Origin: Actinomycetota bacterium
GTDB lineage: Bacteria > Actinomycetota > Acidimicrobiia > Acidimicrobiales > Ilumatobacteraceae
Direction of reading: 5' to 3'
NCBI GenBank assembly: GCA_017853685.1
Contig: JAFMJD010000006.1
Span: 1-37,044, forward strand
DNA: 37,044 bases
Position numbers and translations under genes: made by a program. Below, piece after piece: positions 15,713 to 24,842 of this stretch (position 1 is the stretch's first letter; every line of letters starts with the position of its first letter). Under the pieces are notes generated by a model. That model was given only the letters and a program-made list of their open reading frames with translations. It searched no databases and was not told where the DNA came from.

Positions 15713-17746
15713 ATGAACGCGGTGGGTGAGCGGCGGCGGGTGCGGCGCCATGTCGGGGTGGCCGCTGCGTGCACTGCGGCGTTGTGCCTGTTCGCCGTCG
15801 CATCGTGCACCGACAGCGACGACGAGTCGGGTCGTGCAGGTGCGCCGGAGGTGGAGTCGATCGCTGTCGCAACCAAACCGGGTCATCCATTGGATCCGCT
15901 CACGGCTGGCGAACTCGAGACCTTTCGTGCGGTGCTCGACGCGGCTGGTTATGCAACGGGCAGCACGTATCCGTATGTGGCGCTCGACGTGCCCGACAAA
16001 GCGGCGGTGCTGTCGTGGCGCAGCGGTGATGCGCTTGCGCGCCGCGCCTTTGCAGTGGTGCGGCGCAACGGCGACACCTTCGAAGCAGTGGTGGATCTCG
16101 CGGCGCGCTCTCTGGTGTCGTGGACCCCGCGGGTCGGCGTGGAACCCGGATTCGCCACCGCCGAGTTCGGGGTGGGGTCCGCGGCTGCTCGCAGCGATGC
16201 TCGCTTCGTCGCCGGGCTCACAGCACGCTCGCTCACGGTCGACCAGGTGGTGATGGTCACCTTCGGCCCTGGCTCCACAACCGCACCGGACGAGAGTGGA
16301 CGGCGGCTCGTGCGAGTGCTGCCGTATCTGCGTGGCACCGATTCGAACTATCTGTCCCGACCCGTCGAGGGCCTCGTGGCCACGGTGGATGTCGAGACCG
16401 GCGAGGTGGTGTCGGTCACCGATTCGGGCGCAGTGCCAGCGCCGTCAGCGGCAGCGGCCCCCGATCCGCAGCGGCAACGTCCACCGCTCGCCGACCTCGG
16501 TTTCACAGCGGCCGACGAGACGAGTCTGCGCGTCACCGATCACGCCATCGAGTGGGCCGGATGGTCGATGCGATGGGGTGCGAACCGTCGCACCGGTATC
16601 GAGCTGAACTCGCTGGACTTCGACACGGGAACCGGCGCCCGCCGCGTGATGTACGAGGCGTATCTGTCGGATCTCTTCGTTCCCTATCAGGACCCCGACC
16701 CCGCGTGGTCGTTCCGCACACTGCTCGACTCGGCCGAGTTCGGGATGGGCACCACACTGTCGAGCCTGCAGCCCGGTATCGACTGTCCCACGACTTCCAC
16801 GTTCGCCGATGTGCTGATTCCCGACGATGCAGCGCTCGCGCAAGTGCGTCCGCGGTCGGTCTGTGTCTTCGAACGTCCCACCGGCAATGTCGCCTACCGG
16901 CACGAATCGGTGGGCGCGGCAGAGATCGAACTGGTCGTCCGTTGGATCTCCACGATCGGCAACTACGACTACATCGTGGACTATGTCTTTGGTGCCGACG
17001 GCAGCATTCGATTCCACGTATTCGCTGCCGGTGTGGTGCTGCAGAAAGGTGTGGACGCCCATACTGCCGACGAGGCGCAACGAGTCGGCGTCGATGATCA
17101 CGGGGTGCTCGTGGGCGATGGACTGGTGGCCACGAACCACGACCACTACATGAACTTCCGTCTGGACCTCGATGTGGACCAGACGGTAAATGAGTTGGTC
17201 CGTGAGCGCATCGTGGCCGAACCGGTTGCCTCGAACCCCGGTCGCACCAGCATCTGGCGTACCGAAGCAGAGGTCGTCGCCACCGAATCCGCGGCCCGGT
17301 ACACGCCCGATCCGCGTGCGCCAGAACGCATCCTGATTCGTTCGACTGCATCGAACGGTCCGGCGGGACACCGTCCGGGCTACGAACTCGATGTGGGTGA
17401 CGCTGTTGCGGTGTCGCCGGCCCCGAACTCGAGCGATCCGGGCATGCGCCGCGGTGGCTGGGCTGCTGAGACGTTGTGGGTCACGCCGCACGCGGCGGCG
17501 GAGCGTTTCGCGAGCGGTCTGTATGTGCCCAGTGGCGCAGCCGATGCGGGATTGGTGGAGTGGACGGCGCAGAATCGATCCCTCGCGGAGAGCGACCTCG
17601 TGATGTGGTTCAGCGTGGGCTTCCACCACATCGTGCGTACCGAAGATCTCCCGAGCATGCCGGCACACGAAGCACACTTCGGGCTGTTTCCCGCCAACGC
17701 GTATCCGTACAACCCGTTCCTCGACGTGGCGTCCGCCGCCGACTGA
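15713..17746 (+). CDS. Copper-containing primary-amine oxidase, lipoprotein
   Basis: 677 residues. A signal peptide ends in LFAVASC with Cys32 as likely lipidation site, so the enzyme is probably tethered outside the cell; actinobacterial copper amine oxidases are more often cytoplasmic or freely secreted. The catalytic domain has STIGNYDY with Tyr418 as precursor of topaquinone, the base Asp in LLDSAEFGMG, the copper ligands of NHDHY (His476 and His478) and the third His in EDLPSMPAHEAHFGLFP (about 655). The two small N-terminal domains (N2/N3) are recognisable before residue about 250; a Pro/Ala-rich linker follows. It oxidises primary amines to aldehydes, ammonia and hydrogen peroxide. The natural amine cannot be told. 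It lies between btuD and cobO. Confidence 0.88.
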   Translation: MNAVGERRRVRRHVGVAAACTAALCLFAVASCTDSDDESGRAGAPEVESIAVATKPGHPLDPLTAGELETFRAVLDAAGYATGSTYPYVALDVPDKAAVLSWRSGDALARRAFAVVRRNGDTFEAVVDLAARSLVSWTPRVGVEPGFATAEFGVGSAAARSDARFVAGLTARSLTVDQVVMVTFGPGSTTAPDESGRRLVRVLPYLRGTDSNYLSRPVEGLVATVDVETGEVVSVTDSGAVPAPSAAAAPDPQRQRPPLADLGFTAADETSLRVTDHAIEWAGWSMRWGANRRTGIELNSLDFDTGTGARRVMYEAYLSDLFVPYQDPDPAWSFRTLLDSAEFGMGTTLSSLQPGIDCPTTSTFADVLIPDDAALAQVRPRSVCVFERPTGNVAYRHESVGAAEIELVVRWISTIGNYDYIVDYVFGADGSIRFHVFAAGVVLQKGVDAHTADEAQRVGVDDHGVLVGDGLVATNHDHYMNFRLDLDVDQTVNELVRERIVAEPVASNPGRTSIWRTEAEVVATESAARYTPDPRAPERILIRSTASNGPAGHRPGYELDVGDAVAVSPAPNSSDPGMRRGGWAAETLWVTPHAAAERFASGLYVPSGAADAGLVEWTAQNRSLAESDLVMWFSVGFHHIVRTEDLPSMPAHEAHFGLFPANAYPYNPFLDVASAAD

Positions 17747-17808
17747 GTACGCGATTCGCCGTTCAGCGTGTGCGGCCGCGCCTCACCGCGCTTGCCCGGA
17801 CGGACGGC

Positions 17809-18330
17809 TCAGAACTCGATGCCGCGCCGTGCGGGAATGCCTTGGTCGTAGGCGTGCTTGATCTTGCGCATCTCGGTGGCGGTGTCGGCCACCTCGATGA
17901 GCGCAGGATGAGCGTCGCGTCCGGTGATCACCACATGGGTGTGTGGTGCCCGGCCGGTGATGGCCTGCACCACGTCCTCCACCGGGATCCAGCCGAACGT
18001 GACTGCATACGTGATCTCGTCGAGAATCACGAGGTCGTAGTTGCCGCTGGCGAGCTTCTCGGCGGCCACGCGCCACGCCTCCCGGCCGTGCGCCTCGGTC
18101 TGGTCCATGTCGGCGGACTCCCAGGTGAAGCCGTCACCCAGTGTCCACCATTCCACGCCGAGGTGATCGGCAAGTTTCTTCTCGCCGGTCTTCCACGCCT
18201 CGCTCTTGATGAACTGCACCACACACGTGCGCCAGTCACGGGCCCACGCCCGGGCCATCACGCCGAAGGCGGCAGAGCTCTTGCCCTTGCCGTTTCCGGT
18301 ATTCACGAGCACGAGCGACTCCGAACGCAT
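17809..18330 (-). CDS. cobO: Cob(I)yrinic acid a,c-diamide adenosyltransferase
   Basis: 173 residues, the normal size for CobO/BtuR. The P-loop is GNGKGKSS (residues 12-19), followed by AAFGVMARAW, VVQFIKS, the ILDEITYAV block (Walker-B-like), and VITGRDAHPALIEVADTATEMRKIKHAYDQGIPARRGIEF at the C terminus, all family signatures. It transfers the adenosyl group of ATP to Co(I) corrinoids, giving the coenzyme form. With btuFCD just upstream on the other strand, it suggests import and activation of external corrinoids. It converges on the amine oxidase gene (62-bp gap) and diverges from the mycothiol-type gene with 38 bp between starts. Confidence 0.95.
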   Translation of the reverse strand: MRSESLVLVNTGNGKGKSSAAFGVMARAWARDWRTCVVQFIKSEAWKTGEKKLADHLGVEWWTLGDGFTWESADMDQTEAHGREAWRVAAEKLASGNYDLVILDEITYAVTFGWIPVEDVVQAITGRAPHTHVVITGRDAHPALIEVADTATEMRKIKHAYDQGIPARRGIEF

Positions 18331-18368
18331 GTCATCACGGTACCGAGGCCGCTACCGTCGCCCACCGG

Positions 18369-19034
18369 ATGAGACAGCAGGACATCGACCGGGCCGTGCT
18401 GGGGTGCACGCAGGCGCATCGGCGTCTCGTGGACCACTTGGACGGTCTGCTGCGCGCCGGTGCGCTGAACCCTTCGTCGCCCTCGTTGTTGCCGAACTGG
18501 AGCGTGGCACACGTGCTCGTCCACCTCGCTGCCAACGCAGACAGCCACGTGCGTGTGTTCGACGGCGCGGCGCGCGGTGAGGTGCTGGATCAGTACGCAG
18601 GAGGTTTCGCGGCCCGTAATGCGGCGATCGAGGAGGGCGTCGGCAAGGACGCTGCGCAACTGGTGGGCGAGATCGGCGACTCGTGTGCGCGTCTCGAACA
18701 GGCGTGGGCCGTGGCCGCCGAACGCGGCTGGGAGGGTCGGTGGCGCTCGCCACTCGGACCCGAGCTTGCCGTGACCGAACTGCCGTTCCGGCGTTGGCGC
18801 GAAACCGAGGTGCATCACGCCGATCTCGGGCTGGATGGATTCGGGTTCGACGACTGGTCGCCCGAATACGTCAAGCGCGAACTCGCGCTGCGCACGATCG
18901 AATGGTCCAGCCGTCAACCGATGGGCATGACCTCGTTGCCCAAGGCGGCACTGCAGCTGTCGACCACCACACGCCTTGCGTGGCTCATGGGTCGTGTAGT
19001 GCCCGCAGGACTCGAACCGGTGACCTTCGGCTGA
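18369..19034 (+). CDS. Mycothiol-dependent maleylpyruvate isomerase-family (DinB-like) protein
   Basis: 221 residues. The N-terminal four-helix region contains LLPNWSVAHVLVHLAANADSHVRVFDGA, with the His of the DinB/MDMPI metal site, and later RWRETEVHHADLGLDGFGFDDW, which supplies the other metal-binding Glu/His. This is the MDMPI N-terminal domain of actinobacterial mycothiol-dependent enzymes. The first characterised member isomerises maleylpyruvate, but most paralogues have unknown substrates, and no gentisate genes are near. Translationally coupled to the CopC-CopD gene (TGATG at 19032-19036), so a link to copper or thiol stress is possible but is inference. Confidence 0.75.
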   Translation: MRQQDIDRAVLGCTQAHRRLVDHLDGLLRAGALNPSSPSLLPNWSVAHVLVHLAANADSHVRVFDGAARGEVLDQYAGGFAARNAAIEEGVGKDAAQLVGEIGDSCARLEQAWAVAAERGWEGRWRSPLGPELAVTELPFRRWRETEVHHADLGLDGFGFDDWSPEYVKRELALRTIEWSSRQPMGMTSLPKAALQLSTTTRLAWLMGRVVPAGLEPVTFG

Positions 19035-20728
19035 TGATGCTCCTCGGCTGGCCCCGGCGTGCCGGGGGCAGGGCGCTGCGCCCAGTGTTCGCCACCGTGT
19101 TGGCCGCGGTGGTTGCTGCGGTGCTCGCGGGGTTCGTCGCACCGACTGCAGCCTCGGCACATGCGGTGGTCGACGACACCGTTCCCCGGGCGGGCGCGAT
19201 CCTCGAGGTTGCACCCAATGAGATCGTGCTCGACTTCGACGACGACATCGAGATCGGTCTGTCGTACACGGGTCTGTTCACTGCTGCCGGCGAGCCGATT
19301 GCGCTCGATCGCGCGGTCGAGACACCGGATCGCACCCAGTTGGTGGTGCCCATCACCGATCCCTTTGCCCTCGGGGCGGGCACCTATGTCGTGGCCTACC
19401 GCGTCACTGCGGTCGACGGACACGTAGAGCACGACACATTCGCCTTCCAGATCGGCACACAGGCATCGGACCAGATCGCCGCGGTGCGTGGGCTGTCGGG
19501 ACTCACGGACCCCGCTGCACACGGATGGGAATGGACCCTCGGTGTGTTGCGTGGTGCGGGTCTGGCGGGCCTCGCACTGCTGCTCGGAACCTTTGCCGTC
19601 GTGCTGCTGACGCGACGGGAGAGCGACAGCGCGCCGACATCGGCGCCCGATGCCGGGCCGACGGGTACCGGACTGGTGGGCGCCGTACTCGTCGCAGTGT
19701 GCGCAGTGCTGTCGATCGCCGTGCAGGGTGGACTCTCGAGCGCGGGTTCGCCGAGCGCATTGTTCGACACGGGCCTGTGGTCCGAGGTGATCGCCACGCA
19801 GTTCGGTGCGCTGACGATTGCGCGTGCCGCACTCGGAGCCGTTGCAGTGGTGATCGTGGTGTCGATCCGACTGGCGGCCACGCGGGCGTGGCGCGCCGCA
19901 GCACTCACGCTCTCGCTGTGTCTGCTCGGAACCTTTGCGTGGTCCGGGCACGCAGCGCGCGGAAGGCTCGCTGCGCTCGGCGTGTTGCTGGACCTGGTGC
20001 ACCGGGGAGCGGCACTGGTCTGGCTCGGGGGACTCGTGGTGATCGTGCTGGCCCGCCGTTCGCTGTTGGCGAGCGATGGGCGTCCCGCTCGGCCGGTGGA
20101 GGTGTGGACAACGAAGGGTCTCTGGGCGGTCGGTGTGCTGGTGATCACCGGTGTGCTGCAGATGTGGAGGACCGTGGAGCGCCCCGGCTCCCTCGGCGAC
20201 ACGGCATACGGTCGAACACTCGTGGGCAAGACCGCGCTGGTGGTGTTCGTGCTGGTGATCGCGGTGATGCTGCGCGGCGTGCTGCGCCGTCACGGTCCCC
20301 GATCTGCACGATCGTTGTTCGTATCGCAGACGGTGCTCGCACTGATGGTGACGGGAGTGTCTGTCGGCCTTGCGGGTGCGGCACCCAATGAGCGCCCGTC
20401 GTCGGTGCCCGTCACGGTCAGCGCCCGAGCCGACGACCTCACCGCCAGCCTCACGCTCACCCCTGCCCGTGCGGGATCCAACGACGTGCACCTCGTGGTG
20501 AGCGAGGTAGGGGCCACCGAACCCACCCGCGCAGCGCGGGCGGTGCTCGCGAACCCCGAACGCGGTCTCACCGACCTGGTGATCCCGCTCGTGCCCGACG
20601 GCCCCGATCACTACTCGGCCTACGCCGTGCAGATCGCCGTGCCGGGTACGTGGCAGGTCCGGTTGGAGGTGGACACGTCGTCGGGCACCGTGACGCTCGA
20701 CCTGCAGGTGACCGTCAGCGACCGCTGA
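19034..20728 (+). CDS. CopC-CopD fusion copper protein
   Basis: 564 residues. A signal peptide ends at TAASA, leaving an N-terminal His (HAVVDDTVPRAG...), the copper ligand expected for CopC. The CopC Ig-like domain follows (PNEIVLDFDDDIEIG, then GTYVVAYRVTAVDGHVEHDTFAFQIG with the second ligand region). From about residue 175 there are roughly eight membrane helices of the CopD type (WSGHAARG, DLVHRGAALVWLGGL). A C-terminal outer domain of about 110 residues resembles a small beta-sandwich. Such fusions are linked to copper uptake or resistance. The start overlaps the previous stop; the end overlaps thiQ by 14 bp (convergent). Confidence 0.88.
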   Translation: MMLLGWPRRAGGRALRPVFATVLAAVVAAVLAGFVAPTAASAHAVVDDTVPRAGAILEVAPNEIVLDFDDDIEIGLSYTGLFTAAGEPIALDRAVETPDRTQLVVPITDPFALGAGTYVVAYRVTAVDGHVEHDTFAFQIGTQASDQIAAVRGLSGLTDPAAHGWEWTLGVLRGAGLAGLALLLGTFAVVLLTRRESDSAPTSAPDAGPTGTGLVGAVLVAVCAVLSIAVQGGLSSAGSPSALFDTGLWSEVIATQFGALTIARAALGAVAVVIVVSIRLAATRAWRAAALTLSLCLLGTFAWSGHAARGRLAALGVLLDLVHRGAALVWLGGLVVIVLARRSLLASDGRPARPVEVWTTKGLWAVGVLVITGVLQMWRTVERPGSLGDTAYGRTLVGKTALVVFVLVIAVMLRGVLRRHGPRSARSLFVSQTVLALMVTGVSVGLAGAAPNERPSSVPVTVSARADDLTASLTLTPARAGSNDVHLVVSEVGATEPTRAARAVLANPERGLTDLVIPLVPDGPDHYSAYAVQIAVPGTWQVRLEVDTSSGTVTLDLQVTVSDR

Positions 20729-21350
20729 GTTCGGCGAGACGCACCGTGCGGTCGGTGATGCGTGCCGCTTCGTCGAGGTCGTGGGTCACCAAGATGGCAG
20801 TGACGCCGGTGGTGGCCAGCACCGTGCGCAGGTCATCGGCCAGTCGGTCGTGGAGGTCACGGTCGAGCCCGGTGAGCGGCTCGTCGAGCAGGAGCAGTTC
20901 GGGTCGGGGTGCAAGCGCGCGTGCGAGCGCCACACGCTTGGCCTCGCCGCCCGACAGCGTGGTGACGTCACGGTCGCCGAACCCGTCGAGGCCGACGAGC
21001 GCGAGCAGTTCGGACACACGCGCCGCACGCTCGGAGCGCGGTACTCGACGCATCTCGAGCCCGAATGCGATGTTGGCAGCCACATCCCGGTGCGGGAAGA
21101 GTTGTTCGTCCTGGAAGACGAACCCGAAGGGTCGGCGGTGTGTGGGTACACGAGCGAGGTCGCTGCCGTTCCAGCACACCACGCCGGCATCGGGCAGTGC
21201 CAACCCGGCGATGATGCGCAGCAGTGTGCTCTTGCCGCTCCCGCTCGGGCCGACGAGCGCACAGCGCTCACCGGTCGGCACATGCAGCGACACGTGCTCC
21301 AGCAGCGGTCGGTCGTCGTAGCGCATGCTCACATCGGTCACGTCGAGCAT
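20715..21350 (-). CDS. thiQ: Thiamine ABC transporter ATP-binding protein
   Basis: 211 residues, short like ThiQ (many ABC importer ATPases of this group carry an extra C-terminal domain and are over 330). Walker A GPSGSGKST begins at residue 34; Q-loop in FGFVFQDEQLFPH, signature LSGGEAKRVALARAL, Walker B LLLLDEPLTGLD, switch His in VTHDLDEA. Thiamine or TPP as substrate is inferred from the operon: TPP riboswitch, thiN, thiB, thiP. Its ATG base overlaps the last base of thiP. Confidence 0.88.
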   Translation of the reverse strand: MLDVTDVSMRYDDRPLLEHVSLHVPTGERCALVGPSGSGKSTLLRIIAGLALPDAGVVCWNGSDLARVPTHRRPFGFVFQDEQLFPHRDVAANIAFGLEMRRVPRSERAARVSELLALVGLDGFGDRDVTTLSGGEAKRVALARALAPRPELLLLDEPLTGLDRDLHDRLADDLRTVLATTGVTAILVTHDLDEAARITDRTVRLAELSGR

Positions 21351-22975
21351 CAGAACGACACTCCGCGCTCGCCGCGCAGGCGATCGATCACCAGCATCAC
21401 CGCCAAGGTCGCGCCGGCGAGCAGCGTGGCAAGTGCCGATGACGTTGCGAGGTTGAGCTGGCTCGGTCGGCTCAGCAGGCGGGCGATGACGATGGGGGCA
21501 GTCTCGTTACCCACGCGGGTGAGGAAACTGGTGGCGCCGAACTCGCCGAGCGACATCGCAAGTGCGAACCCGCAGGCAACCCCGATCGCGCGGCGCAGCA
21601 CGGGGAGATCCACCTCGCGCCACACGCGCCGCGGTGGCGCGCCGAGCGTGGCGGCCGCTTCGCGCAGGCCCGGGTCGATGGCGCGCAGCGTGGGCAGCAC
21701 GACGCGTACCACGAAGGGCAGCGCCACGAGGGCCTGTCCGAGGGGCAGCATCACCCACGAGCCGCGGAGGTCCATCGGTGCTCGATCGAAGGTGATGAGC
21801 AGACCGAAACCGACGGTGACGGCCGACGTGCCGAGCGGCAGCATGAGTCCTGTGTCGAGCAGGCCCGAGCCACGACGTGCGAGCGCAATCGCACATGCGG
21901 CGAGCGTGCCGATGACCACGGCGATCACCGTGGCAACTGCTGCGATGCGCAACGAGGTGATGAGGCTCTCCCATGGAGCCGTGTCGTTCGGTGCGGCGCC
22001 GGGCACTGAGCCCGCAGGGCGTCCGAAGACCGTGCGCCACGCGTCGAGAGACCACTGCTGGGCCCCGGTGCGCAACGAGCGCACGGCGAGCACCAACAAC
22101 GGGGTGATGGCGATGATGGCGGTGAGCGCAGCGACGGCGATGACGAGCATCCGTCCACGGTGAGTCCGGGCGTTCCGGAGGTGCTGCACGGTGCGCATCG
22201 AGTGCATGCGTGACGATCGGGCCTGCACTGCTGTCCAGGCGCCCATGAGCGCCAGTACCACCACGAGCTGTACGAGTGCCAGCACCGAGGCCGTGCGCAG
22301 GTCGAGCCGTTGTGTGGTGACGCGCCAGATCTCCACCTCGAGCGTGGGCCGGGTGGGCCCGCCGAGCAGACGTGCGATGCCGAACGACGTGAGACAGAAC
22401 AGGAACACGATGGAGCCCGATGCAGCGATGGCGGGACGCAGGAGCGGCAGCGTGACATGGCGCATGGTGCGCCACGGACCTGCACCGAGGGTGGCAGCGG
22501 CATCCCCGAGCGCCGGATCGAGTTGAGCCACCGATGCGCCCACCGTGCGGATCACCACGGCGAGATTCACCCACACGTGCGCAATCACCATCGCGAGCAC
22601 GCTCCGACGCCACGAACCCGGCAGCACCGTGAGGAACGCCGACCCCACCACCACGGTGGGCAGTACGAAGGGCACCGTGACGAGCGCCAGCACCGTGCGT
22701 CGGCCCGGCACGCGATAGCGCGACAGCACGTAGGCGGGTGCGAGGCCGATGAGCATCGCCAGTACGGAGCAGAGTGCTGCCTGCCACACGGTGAACCACA
22801 GCACCCCGCGCACGCGCGATGAGCCGAGTACGTCGGCAATGGCCGATGGCTCGAAGCCCCTCGCCACGATGGCAGCCACCGGGAGCACGAAGAAGAGCGC
22901 GACGAAGACGACGGGCCCGGCGGCCAGTACCCACGGCGCCCATGCGGGCGCTAGTCGAGCACGGTGTCGGTCCAT
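21350..22975 (-). CDS. thiP: Thiamine ABC transporter permease, double-domain
   Basis: 541 residues, about twelve membrane segments arranged as two fused permease halves, as in ThiP. Each half has an EAA-type loop for the ATPase: around DPALGDAAATLGAGPWRTMRHVTLP in the first and DPGLREAAATLGAPPRRVWREVDLP in the second. Two EAA loops in one chain explain why only one permease gene is present. The start ATG 22975 overlaps the end of thiB by 25 bp. Confidence 0.88.
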   Translation of the reverse strand: MDRHRARLAPAWAPWVLAAGPVVFVALFFVLPVAAIVARGFEPSAIADVLGSSRVRGVLWFTVWQAALCSVLAMLIGLAPAYVLSRYRVPGRRTVLALVTVPFVLPTVVVGSAFLTVLPGSWRRSVLAMVIAHVWVNLAVVIRTVGASVAQLDPALGDAAATLGAGPWRTMRHVTLPLLRPAIAASGSIVFLFCLTSFGIARLLGGPTRPTLEVEIWRVTTQRLDLRTASVLALVQLVVVLALMGAWTAVQARSSRMHSMRTVQHLRNARTHRGRMLVIAVAALTAIIAITPLLVLAVRSLRTGAQQWSLDAWRTVFGRPAGSVPGAAPNDTAPWESLITSLRIAAVATVIAVVIGTLAACAIALARRGSGLLDTGLMLPLGTSAVTVGFGLLITFDRAPMDLRGSWVMLPLGQALVALPFVVRVVLPTLRAIDPGLREAAATLGAPPRRVWREVDLPVLRRAIGVACGFALAMSLGEFGATSFLTRVGNETAPIVIARLLSRPSQLNLATSSALATLLAGATLAVMLVIDRLRGERGVSF

Positions 22976-24054
22976 GCAGTGATCCAGCGTTCGCGGTTCG
23001 CCTCGATCTCGTCAGGAGGCAGGGACAACGGTGTTGCGGTGGGGCGGGCGAAGCGCTCGAAGAGTTCGGGCAGTGCGACACCTACGCGTACCGGGTACAC
23101 GAAGTTCGAGAGCGGGAGTTCGGCCTGGAAGGTCTCGCTCACGAGGAAATCGATGAGGAGTTGTGCGGCCTCGGTGTGTCGGGTGCCCTCGAGGATCCCG
23201 GCGAACTCCACGGTCCGGAAACACGATGCCTCGACCGATGCGGTGAGCGGCTCGGTGGGTTTCGGGTCCGACGCGTAGATGATCGTGGCGGGCGGACTCG
23301 ATGCGTAACTCACCACGATGGGGCGTGTGCCGCTCCCGCCGCCTGCGCTGAACTCGTCGTAGTACGCGGTGTCCCAGGACTCCACCACGCGAACGCCGTT
23401 CGCTCGCAATTGCTGCCACCACTCGGCGAAACCCGTGTCGCCGAAGTGGGCGACGCTGGCAAGGAGGAACGCGAGGCCCGGCGCGGAGGTGGCGGGATTC
23501 TGTACCACGAGCAGATCGGCATACGCAGGTTTGGCGAGGTCCTCGAGTGACGTGGGCGGCGCAACGGCGCGCTGTTCGAACCATGCCCGGTCGTAGTTCA
23601 GGCAAACATCGCCGATATCCACCGGTGTCACCTCATGGCCCGGCACCAGTGCTGTTGCGGCGGGGTCGAGCGCATCGAGGACCTCGGACTCGTAGGCGAC
23701 GAAGAGGCCGTCGGTGTTCACCGCGCGCGACAACAGGTTCGAGTCCAGTCCCCAGAGCACGTCGCCCTCGGGACGCCCCTTGGTGAGGATCGCCTTGTTC
23801 ACGAGCGTCCCGGTGTCGCCGGCCTTGGCCACCACCACGCGGATGCCGGTTTGCGCGGTGAACGTGGCCAGCGAAGCGGGTTCCACGAACGAGTCGTAGG
23901 CCAGCACGGTGAGCGTGATCTGCTCGGCGGAGTCGTTGCTGTCGGAGCACGCTGCTGCGGTTGTGGCCAGCGCGGCCAGTGCTGCAGTGCAGACCACCCG
24001 ATGGAACCGACGCCGCACCGCGCCGCCGCGAGTGGGGTGAGCATGTGTGTTCAT
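22951..24054 (-). CDS. thiB: Thiamine-binding lipoprotein of ABC transporter
   Basis: 367 residues. A long signal sequence ends in ATTAAAC with Cys36 as lipidation site. The mature part follows the ThiB/Fbp class of binding proteins: LTVLAYDSFVEPASLATFTAQTGIRVVVAKAGDTGTLVNKAILTKGRPEGDVLWGLD at the start, PVDIGDVCLNYDRAWFEQ and TSLEDLAKPAYADLLVVQNPATSAPGLAFLL in the middle, and YASSPPATIIYA. The VCLNYD and NPATS-PGLAFLL blocks are the ThiB forms. AAGGAG lies a few bases upstream of ATG 24054, and the start overlaps the thiN stop (ATGA). Confidence 0.9.
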   Translation of the reverse strand: MNTHAHPTRGGAVRRRFHRVVCTAALAALATTAAACSDSNDSAEQITLTVLAYDSFVEPASLATFTAQTGIRVVVAKAGDTGTLVNKAILTKGRPEGDVLWGLDSNLLSRAVNTDGLFVAYESEVLDALDPAATALVPGHEVTPVDIGDVCLNYDRAWFEQRAVAPPTSLEDLAKPAYADLLVVQNPATSAPGLAFLLASVAHFGDTGFAEWWQQLRANGVRVVESWDTAYYDEFSAGGGSGTRPIVVSYASSPPATIIYASDPKPTEPLTASVEASCFRTVEFAGILEGTRHTEAAQLLIDFLVSETFQAELPLSNFVYPVRVGVALPELFERFARPTATPLSLPPDEIEANRERWITAWTDTVLD

Positions 24055-24734
24055 GACGTCATCTCCTTGTCGAGGGGTCGCAGCGCGTGCGGTCGAACCA
24101 CCAGCAATGCACCCGAGCGCACCGTGATGTGTGCCCGGTCGTCGGTGAGCACATTGCTCACGCCGCGACTGGCGGTGGGGTGCAAGGTGTCGTCGTCGAG
24201 CGCGTACTGCACACCGCGGGTGGTCAGCCCGTGTGCGGGTCCGCCCACGGGCAGCAGCGAGATCACCTCGCCGGCTCGTCCGGCGACGGTGCGCGTGGCT
24301 GGCCCCTGCAGCACCACGATGTGCGCCTCGCCCCACCACGCCTCCACCGCGATGTGGGCGAGTGAAGGATCCGCCAGAGCGAACAGCGCCCCCAACGAAT
24401 GGTCCAGACGATCACCGCCCCCGCCGAGCACGGTGATCCGTTCGACACCGCGCGACGCGGCGGCGCGCAGGGCGAGTTCGGTGTCGGTGAAGTCCTTGTC
24501 GGTGGGGTGGGTCTCCACCTCGATGGTGTCGGCGTGGAGTCGGGCCCGTCCGTCCGGCGAGATCGAATCGAGGTCGCCCACCACGATGTGCACCTGCAGG
24601 CCGGCCGCCACGGCATGGTCGTATCCCGAGTCGGCGGCGATGACGATCGTGGAGTCGGTGTGGTGTTCGAGCCACTGCGTCACGGCCCGTGGATCGAGTG
24701 CGTCACCCCCGACGACCACCAGTGCTGTGCTCAT
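24051..24734 (-). CDS. thiN: Thiamine pyrophosphokinase
   Basis: 227 residues, the usual TPK size. It transfers pyrophosphate from ATP to thiamine, giving TPP. Motifs: IAADSGYDHAVAAGLQVHIVVGDLDSIS (ATP/Mg binding; the GDLDS core), THPTDKDFTDTELAL (catalytic acidic cluster), LGGGGDRLDHSLG, and a C-terminal beta domain with ISLLPVGGPAHGLTTRGVQYAL and SNVLTDDRAHITV. First gene after the TPP riboswitch, with GGAGGG (24740-24745) 5 nt before the ATG. Its product feeds TPP enzymes and also the riboswitch, a closed feedback loop. The symbol tnr/thi80-type is also used; thiN is chosen. Confidence 0.93.
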   Translation of the reverse strand: MSTALVVVGGDALDPRAVTQWLEHHTDSTIVIAADSGYDHAVAAGLQVHIVVGDLDSISPDGRARLHADTIEVETHPTDKDFTDTELALRAAASRGVERITVLGGGGDRLDHSLGALFALADPSLAHIAVEAWWGEAHIVVLQGPATRTVAGRAGEVISLLPVGGPAHGLTTRGVQYALDDDTLHPTASRGVSNVLTDDRAHITVRSGALLVVRPHALRPLDKEMTS

Positions 24735-24838
24735 GGCATCCCTCCGCTGGCATTACCCAGATCAGGTTCTCGGGTCGGTGACGGCGGTGCACCCTCTCAG
24801 CCCGGCGGTTCCCCGAGCTCCCCGTTCGTTGTGCCGAC
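24735..24838 (-). ncRNA. TPP riboswitch (THI element)
   Basis: Read on the minus strand it has the conserved blocks in order: gggg-agctcgggg, then ccgggctgagagggt, and the 3' core gagaacctgatctgggtaatg followed by ccagcggaggga. GGAGGG in the last block is the thiN ribosome binding site, so it lies at the 3' edge of the aptamer and could be masked when P1 is stable; GGCA (24835-24832) can pair with TGCC (24738-24735) just before the ATG. The 5' edge is only a few bases after the stop codon of the EamA gene. Confidence 0.95.
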
Positions 24839-24842
24839 GATG

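Noticed and set aside
16120-17097. Second open frame inside the amine oxidase gene
   Set aside because: Same-strand shifted frame with Arg-rich composition and no domain signal; the amine oxidase frame is complete and motif-supported.
18914-20611. Open frame of 565 codons on the minus strand
   Set aside because: Antisense to the CopC-CopD gene, His/Arg/Gln-rich composition typical of a shadow frame in GC-rich DNA, no recognisable motif.
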